Below, piece by piece: positions 8,475 through 55,067 of a stretch of 64,000 bases of DNA. How positions within the stretch are numbered: position 1 is the first letter of the stretch; each line of letters begins with the position of its first letter. The DNA comes from Nocardia harenae NBRC 108248 (GTDB lineage Bacteria > Actinomycetota > Actinomycetes > Mycobacteriales > Mycobacteriaceae). The notes below the pieces were generated by a model, which saw only the letters and a program-made list of their open reading frames with translations, was not told the origin of the DNA and did not search any database. The stretch spans positions 496,001 through 560,000 of the forward strand of contig NZ_BDBH01000005.1 of NCBI RefSeq assembly GCF_001612885.1, in the 5' to 3' direction. Position numbers and translations under genes: made by a program.

Positions 8475-8515
8475 GCCGCGCGCGCGGCGGACGCGCGCCG
8501 GGTGCCGGTGCGCGC
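8438..8515. repeat. Direct repeat of 21 bp at the end of the MSMEG_6728 gene
   Basis: The same 21-base GC-only-rich segment occurs at 8438-8458, inside the last codons of the gene, and at 8495-8515, after its stop. The spacing suggests a local slippage duplication. No functional role is visible. Confidence 0.7.
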
Positions 8516-8576
8516 CTGCGGGTCCATGAGCTGCGCGGGCGGCGGACAGTCGCGCTGCGGCTGAGCGCACAACGCC

Positions 8577-8599
8577 GCGGCCCGCGCACGACGGGCCGC
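8577..8599 (-). terminator. Terminator-like hairpin after the NRPS gene
   Basis: GCGGCCCG (8577-8584) and CGGGCCGC (8592-8599) form a perfect 8-bp stem with a 7-base loop, beginning eight bases past the NRPS stop at 8607. There is no T-run, as is common in actinobacteria. It lies between two convergent genes and could serve both. Confidence 0.5.
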
Positions 8600-8606
8600 A
8601 GCCGGC

Positions 8607-45901
<37,295 letters not shown>

Positions 45902-45911
<10 letters not shown>

Positions 45912-45930
45912 CCGTCACCGCGGGGCGCCT
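45902..45930. promoter_or_regulatory. Hairpin at the NRPS start / leader
   Basis: AGGCGCCC (45902-45909) and GGGCGCCT (45923-45930) are perfect 8-bp complements with a 13-base loop. The left arm covers the first codons if the GTG at 45911 is used. If the TTG at 45848 is the true start, the hairpin lies in the 5' leader about 55 bases upstream and could act as an attenuator or mRNA stabiliser. Confidence 0.45.
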
Positions 45931-46230
45931 TCCGTCTCCGGATCCAGTTTCATCTCAATCAGGCAAAAATCTTCGTAGGCAATATCTGTCTGCCCCGGTA
46001 CGCCCGTTACACGGGCGCGAACGCCTCCACCGCATCGATCTCGCTGCTGACCACCGATCCAATCTACCGTCGCGGCGGGGGCCCGACCAACCAATACCCG
46101 AACACCGCAGATAGCAATCACCTATCCGCCCCGGCCGGGCGGGTGCACGGCGTTCAGCCGCCGTCAGCGGCACGTCGCGGGTGTTATCCGGCTCACAGCG
46201 GGATCGATTGCCGGGCGGATGCCATCCGGC
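45912..46230. other. Intergenic region upstream of the NRPS
   Basis: About 320 bp with no convincing gene. The part at 45,945-46,000 is locally AT-richer than its surroundings, with TTGCCT repeated on the minus strand, and is the likely promoter zone of the NRPS, though no clear -35/-10 pair stands out. A 68-codon open frame on the minus strand here has no ribosome site or family features. Confidence 0.5.
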
Positions 46231-46977
46231 TCACCGCCGGGTGCGCGCCGGGTCGTAGAGGTGCGATTGCACGCACTCGACCGCCGGTGCCAGCGCCCGC
46301 CCGACCAGGATCACCGCCGCCTGCCGCAGCCCGGCCCGCTCGACCCTGGTGGCGATATCGGTCAGGGTGCCGCGCAGGATCAGCTGGTCCGGCTGGCTGG
46401 CGCGGTAGACCACCGCGGCCGGACAGTCCGGGCCGTACTCCTTCGCGAGCTCGGCCGCCAGTTCTTCCGTTCTGGTGATCGCGAGGTGCAGTGCCAGCGT
46501 CGCGCCGGTCGCGGCGAAGGCGCGCAGTCGCTCGCCCGCGGGCATGGCGGTGGAGCGGGCCTGCGCGCGGGTGAGCACCACCGACTGGGCCAGCTCCGGG
46601 ACGGTGAGCTCGGCGCCGAGCACCGCCGCGGCGGCCGCGTACGCCGGGACGCCCGGGGTCACGTCCCACGGGATTCCCAGCTGGTCCAGCCTGCGCGCCT
46701 GCTCGGTGAGCGCGGAGTACAGCGAGGGGTCGCCCGAGCACAGCCGCGCCACATCCGCGCCTTCGTCGTGTGCCGCGCTGAGTCTCGCCACAATGGCGTC
46801 CAGATCGAGGCGCTGGGTGTCGACCAGCTCGGCTCCCGGTGCGCAGTGCGCGAGCACCGCCGGGTCCAGGTAGGTGCCCGGATACAGGCAGACCGGGCTG
46901 CTGCGCAGCAGCTCCACCGCCCGCACCGTCAGCAGATCCGCCGCTCCCGGGCCCGCGCCGATGAAGTGGACTGTCAT
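46231..46977 (-). CDS. cobM: Precorrin-4 C(11)-methyltransferase
   Basis: 248 residues. MTVHFIGAGPGAADLLTVRA is the N-terminal glycine-rich motif of tetrapyrrole methylases, and ARLCSGDPSLYSALTEQ and WDVTPGVPAYAAAAAVLG are the conserved SAM-binding segments in order. The LTRAQARSTAMP segment and the C-terminal VYRASQPDQLILRGTL match the CobM/CbiF subgroup that methylates C-11 of precorrin-4 in cobalamin synthesis. No other cob gene is adjacent, so it stands alone in this window. It shares only an upstream spacer with the NRPS and is not obviously linked to it. Confidence 0.9.
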   Translation of the reverse strand: MTVHFIGAGPGAADLLTVRAVELLRSSPVCLYPGTYLDPAVLAHCAPGAELVDTQRLDLDAIVARLSAAHDEGADVARLCSGDPSLYSALTEQARRLDQLGIPWDVTPGVPAYAAAAAVLGAELTVPELAQSVVLTRAQARSTAMPAGERLRAFAATGATLALHLAITRTEELAAELAKEYGPDCPAAVVYRASQPDQLILRGTLTDIATRVERAGLRQAAVILVGRALAPAVECVQSHLYDPARTRR

Positions 46978-47024
46978 GCGGGCGAGTGTAGAGAGCGAGG
47001 GCGCGCGGCTCCGCCCGCTGTCAT

Positions 47025-47039
47025 ACCGGCCGGGCCGGT
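47025..47039 (-). terminator. Short palindrome after the PPOX gene
   Basis: ACCGGC-CGG-GCCGGT is a perfect 6-bp stem with a 3-base loop, 40 bases past the stop of the PPOX gene and before cobM. It could be a weak terminator or an operator; the call is tentative. Confidence 0.3.
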
Positions 47040-47079
47040 CGTCGTCACACGGCGCTGCAACTGGCGCACCGGCCCAGGG

Positions 47080-47505
47080 CTACGCGGTGGCGTCGAAATG
47101 GGCGATGATCTTGACCGGCCGCACCCGCACGACCAACTCCCCCGGCACCCCGTTCCGCTTCCCGAACTCCTCCGCACGATCCGCCCCCATGTACCGCCCG
47201 CCGATCTCGGTGGCGGTGCGGAGCAACTCGGCGGGGTCCTCGGAGAGGGTGACGGTGCCCTGGATCTGGACGGAGGCGTACGGGGGCTCCTCCAGATCGA
47301 CACAGAGCGCGATGCGGGGGTCGCGGGCGAAGGCCTTGCCCTTGGCGGTGGCCCGGCCGGTATTGAAGACCAGCTCGTCGCCGTCGAGGACGAACCAGAT
47401 GGGCGAGACCACCGGACGCCCGTCGGCGGCGACGAAGGCGACCTTGCCGGTGCGGGTGCCGTGCGCCAGGAAGTCGCGGACCCGGGGTTCGCTGAGTGAG
47501 GTCAT
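47080..47505 (-). CDS. PPOX-class F420/FMN-dependent oxidoreductase
   Basis: 141 residues. The split beta-barrel pattern of the pyridoxamine-5'-phosphate-oxidase-like family is visible: GKVAFVAADGRPVVSPIWFVLDGDELVFNTG, KGKAFARDPRIALCVDLEEPPYASVQIQGTV, and a C-terminal VRVRPVKIIAHFDA strand. Mycobacterial relatives use F420 or FMN. The ATG at 47505 follows directly on the lysR stop at 47515, so the two may be co-transcribed. Confidence 0.85.
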   Translation of the reverse strand: MTSLSEPRVRDFLAHGTRTGKVAFVAADGRPVVSPIWFVLDGDELVFNTGRATAKGKAFARDPRIALCVDLEEPPYASVQIQGTVTLSEDPAELLRTATEIGGRYMGADRAEEFGKRNGVPGELVVRVRPVKIIAHFDATA

Positions 47506-47514
47506 GCGGCCAGC

Positions 47515-48435
47515 CTAGGAAGGCGCCCCGGCATTTCCCAGCAACTCGTCGCGACAGCGCTCCACCCGGGCACGGATGGCGGCGACCACCTCGGCCACCT
47601 CCGGCCTGCGCAGCGTCTCGTGCCGCGCGACGAGCCAGTAGGAGAGCCGGACCACCACCTCGGCGGGGAGCACCCGCTCCAGGTCGGGGTGGCGGTCGGC
47701 CATGAAGCAGGGCAGCAGCCCGAGCCCGGCACCCGCCCTGGTCGCCTCGACGTGGACGAACACATTGGTGGAACTCACCGACTCACGCATGGAGGGGACG
47801 ACGGCGGGCGCCAGGTCCAGGTCGTCCACCTGCAGCATGGAGTCGATGAAGTAGACGAGCGGGTAGCGCTCCAGATCGTCGACGGTGCCGGGGCGGCCGA
47901 ACTCGGCCAGGTACCCGCGCGCGCCGTAGAGCCGCAGGCAGTACTCGCCGAGCCGCAGCGCCTCGGCACGGTGCACCTGCGGCTGCCCGACCACCACCTC
48001 CAGGTCGAGCCCGGAGCGCTGCCTGGACTCGCGGCGGGTGGCGGTCACCAGCTCCACCGAGATCCCGGGGTGGCTGCGCCGCACCTCGGCGACGGCGGGG
48101 GCGGCGAGGTAGCCGCTGAACCCGTCGGTCGAGGAGATCCGGACGACGCCCTCGAGCACCCGGTCGGCGCCGCCGCGGTTCAGCGTGCGCAGCGCCGCGT
48201 CCACCGCCTCGGCGGCGCCGAGCGCCTCCCGGCCCAGGTCGGTGAGTTCCCAGCCGCCCGCGACCCGGGTGAGCACCCGGCCGCCGAGGTCGTGCTCCAG
48301 GGCGGCGATCCGGCGCGAGACGGTGGTGTGGTTGAGCCCGAGTTCCTCGGCGGCCGTGACGAAGCGGCCGCTGCGGCCGACGGCGAGCAGCACCAGCAGA
48401 TCGTCGGCGCTCGGCCGCCCCCGGCCCGGATTCAT
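47515..48435 (-). CDS. LysR family transcriptional regulator
   Basis: 306 residues from the ATG at 48435. The N-terminal winged HTH is at residues about 10-68 (LLVLLAVGRSGRFVTAAEELGLNHTTVSRRIAALEHDLGGRVLTR), followed by a linker helix and the periplasmic-binding-protein-like effector domain. It is divergent from the MHS transporter/3-hydroxybutyrate dehydrogenase pair with a LysR-type box between, so it is the likely regulator of that pair. In-frame codons upstream of 48435 lie in the promoter region and were rejected. Confidence 0.9.
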   Translation of the reverse strand: MNPGRGRPSADDLLVLLAVGRSGRFVTAAEELGLNHTTVSRRIAALEHDLGGRVLTRVAGGWELTDLGREALGAAEAVDAALRTLNRGGADRVLEGVVRISSTDGFSGYLAAPAVAEVRRSHPGISVELVTATRRESRQRSGLDLEVVVGQPQVHRAEALRLGEYCLRLYGARGYLAEFGRPGTVDDLERYPLVYFIDSMLQVDDLDLAPAVVPSMRESVSSTNVFVHVEATRAGAGLGLLPCFMADRHPDLERVLPAEVVVRLSYWLVARHETLRRPEVAEVVAAIRARVERCRDELLGNAGAPS

Positions 48436-48436
48436 G

Positions 48437-48452
48437 TCTGCATTCTCGCAGA
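48437..48452. promoter_or_regulatory. LysR-type operator box
   Basis: TCTGC-ATTCTC-GCAGA is an interrupted palindrome fitting the T-N11-A LysR consensus. It lies immediately upstream of the lysR start codon in the divergent spacer, which is the usual place for autoregulation. A pair of ACTCAG direct repeats near 48,500-48,520 lies closer to the transporter. Confidence 0.5.
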
Positions 48453-48568
48453 TGGGAGCTGCGGTTCTGGGCATTGCGGTGCACGGTTTCGCGCACGAAT
48501 ACTCAGGAAACACTCAGTGTGTGCCCGGTCACAAAGCGAGCTGATCCGGGGTGAACGAAGGAGTTTCG

Positions 48569-49948
48569 ATGAGCGTAGGCAGCGCGGCCGGCGATCCCGG
48601 CTACGCACCGAGCAACCTCCGGCGAGTGGTGGCGGCATCGATGGCGGGCACCGTCGTCGAGTGGTACGAGTTCTTCCTCTACGGCACCGCCGCGACGCTG
48701 GTCTTCAGCAAGGTGTTCTTCCCGGCGGGCACCAGCGACCTGGACGCCATCCTCGCCGCCTTCGTCACCTACGCCGTCGGCTTCGTGGCACGCCCGCTCG
48801 GCGGGCTGGTCTTCGGCCACTTCGGCGACAAGTACGGCCGCAAGAAGCTGCTGCAGTTCAGCCTGATCCTGGTCGGCGCGGCCACCTTCCTCATGGGCTG
48901 CCTGCCGACCTTCGGCCAGATCGGGTACTGGGCGCCTGCGCTGCTGGTGCTGCTCCGCTTCCTGCAGGGCTTCGCGGTCGGCGGCGAGTGGGGCGGCGCG
49001 GTGCTGCTGGTCGCGGAGCACAGCCCGAACAGGGATCGCGGGTTCTGGGCCAGCTGGCCACAGGCCGGTGTGCCCGCGGGCAATCTGCTGGCGACCGTGG
49101 TGCTGCTCACCCTGACCAGCACGCTCTCCGACGCCGCCTTCCTCTCCTGGGGCTGGCGCGTCGCCTTCTGGCTCTCCGCGGTGGTGGTGCTGGTCGGGTA
49201 CTACATCCGCACCAAGGTCACCGACGCGCCGATCTTCCTGGAGGCGCAGCAGGAGGCCGAGGAGCTGAAGGAGAGCTCGTTCAGCGCGGTCGAGGTGCTC
49301 AAGCGCTACCCGCGCGGCGTCTTCACCGCCATGGGGCTGCGGTTCGGCGAGAACATCATGTACTACCTGGTTGTCACCTTCACGATCACCTACCTCAAGG
49401 TGCAGGTCGGCATGGACACCTCGGACATCCTGTGGTGGCTGCTGATCGCGCACGCGGTGCACTTCGTGGCGATTCCGCTGGTCGGGCGGGCCAGTGACCG
49501 GCTCGGCAGGCGGCCGGTGTACCTGGTTGGCGCGATCCTCGGCGGCACCTGGGGCTTCTTCGCCTTCCCCATGATGAACAGCGCGCACCACGTGGTGGTG
49601 CTGCTCGCCATCGTGATCGGGCTGGTCTTCCACGCGCTCATGTACTCGGCGCAGCCCGCCATCATGGCGGAGATGTTCCCGACCCGGATGCGGTACTCCG
49701 GCGTCTCGCTCGGCTACCAGGTGACCTCGATCGTGGCCGGTTCGCTGGCGCCGATCATCGCGGTGCGGCTGCTGGACACCTTCGACTCCTCGGTGCCGAT
49801 CGCCTGGTACCTGGCCGGGGCCTGCGCGATCACCGCCATCGCGGTGCTGGTGGCGCGCGAGACCAAGGGCGCCGACCTGGCGCAGATCGACGCCGCCGAC
49901 GCCGCACAGCTGGCGAGCGAGGCCAAGGCCGCGGTGACCGCCCGATGA
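48569..49948 (+). CDS. MHS-family (metabolite:H+ symporter) MFS transporter
   Basis: 459 residues with about 12 hydrophobic segments. GTVVEWYEFFLYGTAA at the start of TM1 and GGLVFGHFGDKYGRKKLL between TM2 and TM3 are signatures of the MHS subfamily (shikimate, ketoglutarate, proline/betaine and related symporters). FAVGGEWGGAVLLVAEHSP follows in TM4/5. The ATG at 48569 has AAGGAG at 48558-48563. The next gene, a 3-hydroxybutyrate-dehydrogenase-like SDR, overlaps by four bases, so a hydroxy or keto acid such as 3-hydroxybutyrate is a reasonable cargo; this is inference. Confidence 0.88.
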   Translation: MSVGSAAGDPGYAPSNLRRVVAASMAGTVVEWYEFFLYGTAATLVFSKVFFPAGTSDLDAILAAFVTYAVGFVARPLGGLVFGHFGDKYGRKKLLQFSLILVGAATFLMGCLPTFGQIGYWAPALLVLLRFLQGFAVGGEWGGAVLLVAEHSPNRDRGFWASWPQAGVPAGNLLATVVLLTLTSTLSDAAFLSWGWRVAFWLSAVVVLVGYYIRTKVTDAPIFLEAQQEAEELKESSFSAVEVLKRYPRGVFTAMGLRFGENIMYYLVVTFTITYLKVQVGMDTSDILWWLLIAHAVHFVAIPLVGRASDRLGRRPVYLVGAILGGTWGFFAFPMMNSAHHVVVLLAIVIGLVFHALMYSAQPAIMAEMFPTRMRYSGVSLGYQVTSIVAGSLAPIIAVRLLDTFDSSVPIAWYLAGACAITAIAVLVARETKGADLAQIDAADAAQLASEAKAAVTAR

Positions 49949-50691
49949 GCGCGCTGGAGGGGAAGTCCGCGCTGGTCACCGGCGGGGCGAGCGGGATCGG
50001 CGCGGCCTGCGCCCGCGCCCTCGCCGAGCGCGGCGCGCAGGTGACGGTGGCGGACCGGGACGAGACCGGGGCCAAGGAGGTGGCCGCGGAGATCGGCGGC
50101 ACCGCATGGGCGGTCGACCTGCTCGACGTCACCGCGCTGGAGACGCTGGAGCTGGAGACCGACATCCTGGTCAACAATGCCGGGGTGCAGCACGTCGCGG
50201 CCATCCCGGACTTCCCGCCGGAGCGCTTCCGGCAGTTGCTCACGCTCCTGGTGGAGGCGCCGTTCCTGCTGGTCCGGGCGGCGCTGCCGTACATGTACCG
50301 GAGCGGGGGCGGGCGGATCGTGAACATCTCCTCGGTGCACGGGCTGCGGGCCTCCGCCTACAAGTCGGCCTACGTCACGGCCAAGCACGCGCTGGAGGGG
50401 CTCTCCAAGGTCACGGCGCTGGAGGGCGGGCCGCACGGGGTCACCAGCAACTGCGTGAACCCCGGCTATGTGCGCACGCCGCTGGTGGACCGGCAGATCG
50501 CGGACCAGGCGGCGGCGCACGGGATCCCGGAGCGGGAGGTGGTGGAGAAGGTGCTGCTCACCGAGAGCGCCATCAAGCGGTTGGTGGAGCCTGCGGAGGT
50601 GGCCGCGCTGGTGTGCTGGCTCACCTCCGCCGACGCGGGCATGGTGACCGGGGCGAGCTACACCATGGACGGCGGCTGGAGCGCCAGGTAG
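49945..50691 (+). CDS. SDR oxidoreductase, 3-hydroxybutyrate dehydrogenase-like
   Basis: 248 residues. TGGASGIG is the cofactor motif, NNAG the core strand, and ISSVHG...SAYVTAKHALEGL contains the catalytic Ser, Tyr and Lys (SxxxY-x-x-x-K as YVTAK). The SVHGLRASAYKSAYVTAKH block and the C-terminal GASYTMDGGW are as in bacterial D-3-hydroxybutyrate dehydrogenases. It is coupled to the transporter by ATGA. The expected reaction is 3-hydroxybutyrate to acetoacetate with NAD+. Confidence 0.82.
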   Translation: MSALEGKSALVTGGASGIGAACARALAERGAQVTVADRDETGAKEVAAEIGGTAWAVDLLDVTALETLELETDILVNNAGVQHVAAIPDFPPERFRQLLTLLVEAPFLLVRAALPYMYRSGGGRIVNISSVHGLRASAYKSAYVTAKHALEGLSKVTALEGGPHGVTSNCVNPGYVRTPLVDRQIADQAAAHGIPEREVVEKVLLTESAIKRLVEPAEVAALVCWLTSADAGMVTGASYTMDGGWSAR

Positions 50692-50741
50692 TCCGGGCAG
50701 GTCAGCGGGGCCGGGCCGCGGGTGCGGGGCCGGACGCGGGC

Positions 50742-51338
50742 TCAGCCGCCGAGCGCCACCAGCGCCATCCGGCGGAGTACCGGGCGGGCGCGGGCGGCGG
50801 TGGCGCGGCCCGCGCTGTGCGGAGTCGAGTTCAGCAGGCCGAAGGCGGCGTGCGCCTGCATCCGCGCGGTCTCCTCGCCGAGCCCGGGGTGCAGGGCGCA
50901 GAGCACGCCGACCCAGACCTCGACGTAGCGCCGCTGGACCCGCCGGATCTCCCGGCGCGGCCCCGGCGGGACGGCATCCAGATCGCGATCCTGGATCCGG
51001 ATGAGCTCCGGCTCGCCGAGCGCGAAGTCGAGGTGGAAGTCGACCAGCGCGGCCAGCGCGGCGCCGGGCTCGGCGCCACCGCCAGCCACCGCCCGCCCAC
51101 CGGCGAGCAGCCGCTCGGAGACCTCGGTGAGCAGCTCGATCAGCAGCGCCTCCTTGGAGGCGAAGTGCCGGTACACCGCGGGCCCGCTGATCCCGACGGC
51201 CGCGCCGAGATCGTCCAGCCGGACCCCGGCGAAGCCGCGATCCGCGATCAGCCGCGCCCCCGCCCGCAGCAGATCGCTCCTGCGCTGCTGCTTGAGCTGC
51301 TCGCGACGGGTCGGCAGGACGGGCTCGACGCGCACCAC
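50742..51338 (-). CDS. TetR family regulator of the leucine-catabolic operon
   Basis: 198 residues from a GTG start. The HTH is at about residues 22-66 (LIADRGFAGVRLDDLGAAVGISGPAVYRHFASKEALLIELL). It is divergent from accD1 with a strong palindrome in the 85-bp spacer. The same arrangement of a TetR gene beside accD1-accA1-fadE19 is known in Mycobacterium (Rv2506 region). It probably represses the operon and itself and responds to an acyl-CoA. Confidence 0.88.
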   Translation of the reverse strand: MVRVEPVLPTRREQLKQQRRSDLLRAGARLIADRGFAGVRLDDLGAAVGISGPAVYRHFASKEALLIELLTEVSERLLAGGRAVAGGGAEPGAALAALVDFHLDFALGEPELIRIQDRDLDAVPPGPRREIRRVQRRYVEVWVGVLCALHPGLGEETARMQAHAAFGLLNSTPHSAGRATAARARPVLRRMALVALGG

Positions 51339-51359
51339 ACACCTCCGGTGGACAAATTC

Positions 51360-51403
51360 GGTTAATCAAGATTAACCTGAAACACAGTTAACAGCGATTA
51401 ACC
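51360..51403. promoter_or_regulatory. TetR operator between the divergent genes
   Basis: GGTTAATC-AA-GATTAACC (51360-51377) is a perfect palindrome. A second, looser copy, GTTAAC-agc-GATTAACC (51387-51403), follows. The AT-rich motif is conspicuous against the GC-rich background and lies between the two start codons, so it is very likely the binding site of the adjacent TetR protein. Confidence 0.8.
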
Positions 51404-51423
51404 GACACGGAACGGAATGCGGC

Positions 51424-53025
51424 ATGACCAGCACAGTGGAGCTCGACAACCGGGCGGCGCACCGCGCCCTCGTGGCCGAGCTGCGAGAGCGGCTGGCGGC
51501 GGCGGCGCGGGGTGGCCCGGAGCAGGCGAGGCAGCGGCACCTGGACCGGGGCAAGCTGCTCCCCCGCGACCGGGTGGACCGGCTGCTCGACCCGGGCAGC
51601 CCGTTCCTGGAGATCGGGGCGCTCGCCGCCGACGGCATGTACGGCGGCGCCTGCCCGGCCGCCGGGGTGCTCGCGGGGATCGGCCGGGTGTCGGGGCGGG
51701 AGTGCGTGATCGTCGCCAACGACGCGACGGTCAAGGGCGGCACCTACTACCCGATGACGGTGAAGAAGCACCTGCGCGCGCAAGAGATCGCGCTGCAGAA
51801 CCAGCTGCCCTGCGTCTACCTGGTGGATTCCGGCGGCGCGCACCTGCCGCACCAGGACGACGTCTTCCCCGACCGCGAGCACTTCGGCCGGATCTTCTAC
51901 AACCAGGCCACCATGAGCGCGGCAGGCATCCCGCAGATCGCCGCGGTGCTCGGCTCCTGCACCGCGGGCGGCGCCTACGTGCCTGCCATGAGCGACGAGG
52001 CGGTGATCGTCCGCGACCAGGGCACCATCTTCCTGGGCGGGCCGCCGCTGGTGAAGGCGGCCACCGGCGAGGTGGTCACCGCCGAGGAGCTGGGCGGCGG
52101 CGAGCTGCACGCCCGGGTTTCCGGCGTCACCGACCACCTGGCCGAGGACGACGAGGACGCGCTGCGCATCGTGCGCCGGATCGTCGGCACGCTCGGCCCT
52201 GCCCCCGCATCGCCCTGGCAGATCACCCGATCGGTGGCCCCCGCGGCGCCGGCGGACGAGCTCTACGACGTGGTGCCGGTGGAGCTGCGCACCCCCTACG
52301 ACGTGCGCGAGGTGATCACCCGGCTGGTCGACGCCGAGCCGGACGACCACGGGCGCAGCAGCTTCCACGAGTTCAAGGCCGAGTACGGCAAGACCCTGGT
52401 CACCGGCTTCGCGCGGCTGCACGGCCACCCCGTCGGGATCGTGGCGAACAACGGCGTGCTCTTCGGCGAATCCGCCATGAAGGGCGCGCACTTCATCGAG
52501 CTCTGCGACAAGCGCACGATCCCGCTGCTCTTCCTGCAGAACATCACCGGCTTCATGGTCGGCCGCGACTACGAGGCGGGCGGCATCGCCAAGCACGGCG
52601 CCAAGATGGTCACCGCGGTTGCCTGTGCCAGGGTGCCCAAGCTGACCGTGGTGATCGGCGGCTCCTACGGCGCGGGCAATTACTCCATGTGCGGACGCGC
52701 CTACTCGCCGCGCTTCCTCTGGATGTGGCCGAACGCGCGAATCTCGGTGATGGGCGGCGAGCAGGCCGCCTCGGTGCTCGCCACGGTGCGCGGCGACCAG
52801 CTCGACGGCTCGGGCAACCCCTGGTCCGAGGCGGATCGGGAGGCGTTCAAGGCCCCGATCCGGGAACAGTACGAAACCCAGGGCAACCCCTACTACTCGA
52901 CGGCCCGGCTCTGGGACGACGGGGTGATCGACCCGGCCGACACCCGCACGGTGCTCGGCCTGGCGCTCGCGGCCTGCGCGCAGGCGCCCCTCGCCCCGGT
53001 CTCCTACGGCGTCTTCCGGATGTGA
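51424..53025 (+). CDS. accD1: Acyl-CoA carboxylase carboxyltransferase (beta) subunit, AccD1-type
   Basis: 533 residues. [23 protein letters not shown] is the usual N-terminal block of propionyl/methylcrotonyl carboxyltransferases. Residues about 135-180 hold [19 protein letters not shown] and [16 protein letters not shown], and residues about 390-430 hold [27 protein letters not shown] and [19 protein letters not shown], the two oxyanion-hole regions. The NITGFMVG and [14 protein letters not shown] sequences are those of methylcrotonyl-CoA carboxylases rather than propionyl-CoA ones. It forms a complex with the biotinylated AccA1 encoded next, for leucine breakdown. Confidence 0.92.
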   Translation: MTSTVELDNRAAHRALVAELRERLAAAARGGPEQARQRHLDRGKLLPRDRVDRLLDPGSPFLEIGALAADGMYGGACPAAGVLAGIGRVSGRECVIVANDATVKGGTYYPMTVKKHLRAQEIALQNQLPCVYLVDSGGAHLPHQDDVFPDREHFGRIFYNQATMSAAGIPQIAAVLGSCTAGGAYVPAMSDEAVIVRDQGTIFLGGPPLVKAATGEVVTAEELGGGELHARVSGVTDHLAEDDEDALRIVRRIVGTLGPAPASPWQITRSVAPAAPADELYDVVPVELRTPYDVREVITRLVDAEPDDHGRSSFHEFKAEYGKTLVTGFARLHGHPVGIVANNGVLFGESAMKGAHFIELCDKRTIPLLFLQNITGFMVGRDYEAGGIAKHGAKMVTAVACARVPKLTVVIGGSYGAGNYSMCGRAYSPRFLWMWPNARISVMGGEQAASVLATVRGDQLDGSGNPWSEADREAFKAPIREQYETQGNPYYSTARLWDDGVIDPADTRTVLGLALAACAQAPLAPVSYGVFRM

Positions 53026-53030
53026 CGGCC

Positions 53031-55067
53031 ATGACCTCGCTCTTCGATACCGCCGCCATCACGGCGTTCGACACCGTCCTCGTCGCGAACCGGGGCGAGA
53101 TCGCGGTCCGGGTGATCCGCACGCTGCGCGCGCTCGGGCTGCGCTCGGTGGCGGTGTACAGCGATGCCGACGCGGACGCGGCGCACGTGCACGCGGCCGA
53201 CGTCGCGGTCCGGCTCGGGCCCGCGCCCGCCCGCGAGAGCTACCTGGCGGTCGACCTGGTGGTCGCCGCGGCGGAGCGCACCGGGGCAGGCGCGGTGCAC
53301 CCGGGGTACGGCTTTCTCTCGGAGAACGCGGCCTTCGCGGCGGCGCTGGACGCGGCGGGGATCGTCTTCCTCGGGCCACCGGCGCCTGCCATCGAGGTGA
53401 TGGGCGACAAGATCACCGCCAAGAAGACGGTGACGGCGTTCGGCGTACCGGTGGTGCCCGGCATCGCCGAGCCGGGGCTCACCGACGCGCAACTGCTCGA
53501 CGCCGCGCCGGGGATCGGGTTCCCGGTGCTGGTCAAGCCGTCCGCCGGGGGCGGCGGCAAGGGGATGCGGCGGGTGGCCGACCCGGCCGAGCTGCCTGCG
53601 GCGCTGGTGAGCGCGCGGCGCGAGGCCGCGGCGGCGTTCGGCGACGACACGCTCTTCCTGGAGCGCTTCGTCGGCAATCCGCGACACATCGAGGTGCAGG
53701 TGCTCGCCGACGCGCACGGCACCGTGCTGCACCTGGGCGAGCGCGAGTGCTCGCTGCAGCGCAGGCACCAGAAGGTGCTCGAGGAGGCGCCATCGCCGCT
53801 GCTCGACGCGGCGACCAGGGAGCGGATCGGCGCCGCCGCCTGCGCCACCGCGCGCAGCGTGGACTACCGGGGCGTGGGCACGGTGGAGTTCATCGTGTCG
53901 GCGGATCGGCCGGACGAGTTCTTCTTCATGGAGATGAACACCAGGCTGCAGGTGGAGCATCCGGTGACCGAGCTGGTGACCGGGGTGGATCTGGTGGAGT
54001 GCCAGGTGCGGGTCGCCGCCGGGCAGGAGCTCGTGGTGGCGCAGGGCGATATCGCGCTCACCGGGCACGCCGTCGAGGCGCGGGTGTACGCCGAGGATCC
54101 GGGGCGCGGCTTCCTGCCCACCGGCGGGCGGGTGCTCGCCGTGGCCGAGCCCGCCGGGGTGCGGGTGGATTCCGGGCTGCGCGCCGGGACCACGGTCGGC
54201 AGCGACTACGACCCCCTGCTCGCCAAGGTGATCGCCTTCGCCGACGACCGGCAGGCCGCGCTGGCCGGGCTGGATCGGGCGCTCGGCGAGACGGTCGTGC
54301 TCGGGCTGGGGACCAATGTGGAGTTCCTGCGATTCCTGCTCGCCGACCCGGAGGTGGTGGCCGGGCGGCTCGACACCGGGCTGCTCGACCGGCGGGTCGG
54401 GGATTTCGTGCCGGCGCGGGCGACGGACGACGAGTTCGTCGCCGCGGCGGTCGCGAACTGGTTGCGGTTGCAGCCGGAGCCGGGGGCCGGGTTGTGGGCG
54501 CAGCCCTCCGGGTGGCGGTTGGGCGCTCCCGCGCCGGTCCCGGGGCGACTCACCGCCGACGGGGTCACCCGCGAGGTGCGGATCACCGGGACGCCGGACG
54601 CTGCCGTGATCCGCGTGGACCATGGCCCCGAACTGGCGCTCACCGCGGCTGCGGCGCCGCTCGCGGGCACGCCCGGCGTCCGCGCCCTCACCCTGACCCT
54701 CGACGGCATCCGCCACGAGTACCTGGTCGCCGAGGACGGCGGGCAGTACTGGCTCGCCGGACCCGCGGGCACCAGAACCCTGCGCCGCGCGACCCCCGCG
54801 GCCCTGCGCGGGGCGGGCGCGCACCAGGGCGACGCCGAGATCCGCAGCCCCATGCCGGGTTCGGTGATCGCCGTCGGCACCGCGGCCGGTGCCGAGGTGG
54901 CCGCGGGCGACCCGGTGGTCGTGGTGGAGGCCATGAAGATGGAGCACACGCTCACGGCGCCGGTCGCAGGCACCGTCGAGCTCCTGGTGACGCCGGGCAG
55001 CCAGGTCCGGCTGGACCAGGTGCTCGCCCGCATCACCGCGTCGACGATCGAAGGACTACCCGCATGA
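53031..55067 (+). CDS. accA1: Biotin carboxylase/biotin carrier (alpha) subunit, AccA1-type
   Basis: 678 residues from the ATG at 53031; a GTG at 53022 overlapping the accD1 stop is an alternative. The biotin carboxylase domain fills residues about 1-450: [16 protein letters not shown] start, [15 protein letters not shown]-grasp loop, [15 protein letters not shown] catalytic segment. A linker region of about 120 residues follows. The C-terminal biotinyl domain carries EAMKM, with the biotin-accepting Lys. Its stop overlaps the next start (ATGA). Confidence 0.93.
   Translation: MTSLFDTAAITAFDTVLVANRGEIAVRVIRTLRALGLRSVAVYSDADADAAHVHAADVAVRLGPAPARESYLAVDLVVAAAERTGAGAVHPGYGFLSENAAFAAALDAAGIVFLGPPAPAIEVMGDKITAKKTVTAFGVPVVPGIAEPGLTDAQLLDAAPGIGFPVLVKPSAGGGGKGMRRVADPAELPAALVSARREAAAAFGDDTLFLERFVGNPRHIEVQVLADAHGTVLHLGERECSLQRRHQKVLEEAPSPLLDAATRERIGAAACATARSVDYRGVGTVEFIVSADRPDEFFFMEMNTRLQVEHPVTELVTGVDLVECQVRVAAGQELVVAQGDIALTGHAVEARVYAEDPGRGFLPTGGRVLAVAEPAGVRVDSGLRAGTTVGSDYDPLLAKVIAFADDRQAALAGLDRALGETVVLGLGTNVEFLRFLLADPEVVAGRLDTGLLDRRVGDFVPARATDDEFVAAAVANWLRLQPEPGAGLWAQPSGWRLGAPAPVPGRLTADGVTREVRITGTPDAAVIRVDHGPELALTAAAAPLAGTPGVRALTLTLDGIRHEYLVAEDGGQYWLAGPAGTRTLRRATPAALRGAGAHQGDAEIRSPMPGSVIAVGTAAGAEVAAGDPVVVVEAMKMEHTLTAPVAGTVELLVTPGSQVRLDQVLARITASTIEGLPA

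Noticed and set aside
45915..46121. 68-codon minus-strand frame just upstream of the NRPS, considered as an MbtH or leader peptide
   Set aside because: It lacks the MbtH signature (NDEEQHSLWP-type and GW motifs), has no ribosome site, and ends inside the hairpin. It could be a leader peptide but nothing supports that.
46231..46977. cobM as a tailoring methyltransferase of the NRPS product
   Set aside because: All conserved motifs are those of precorrin-4 methyltransferases, and it has its own spacer; adjacency is probably chance.
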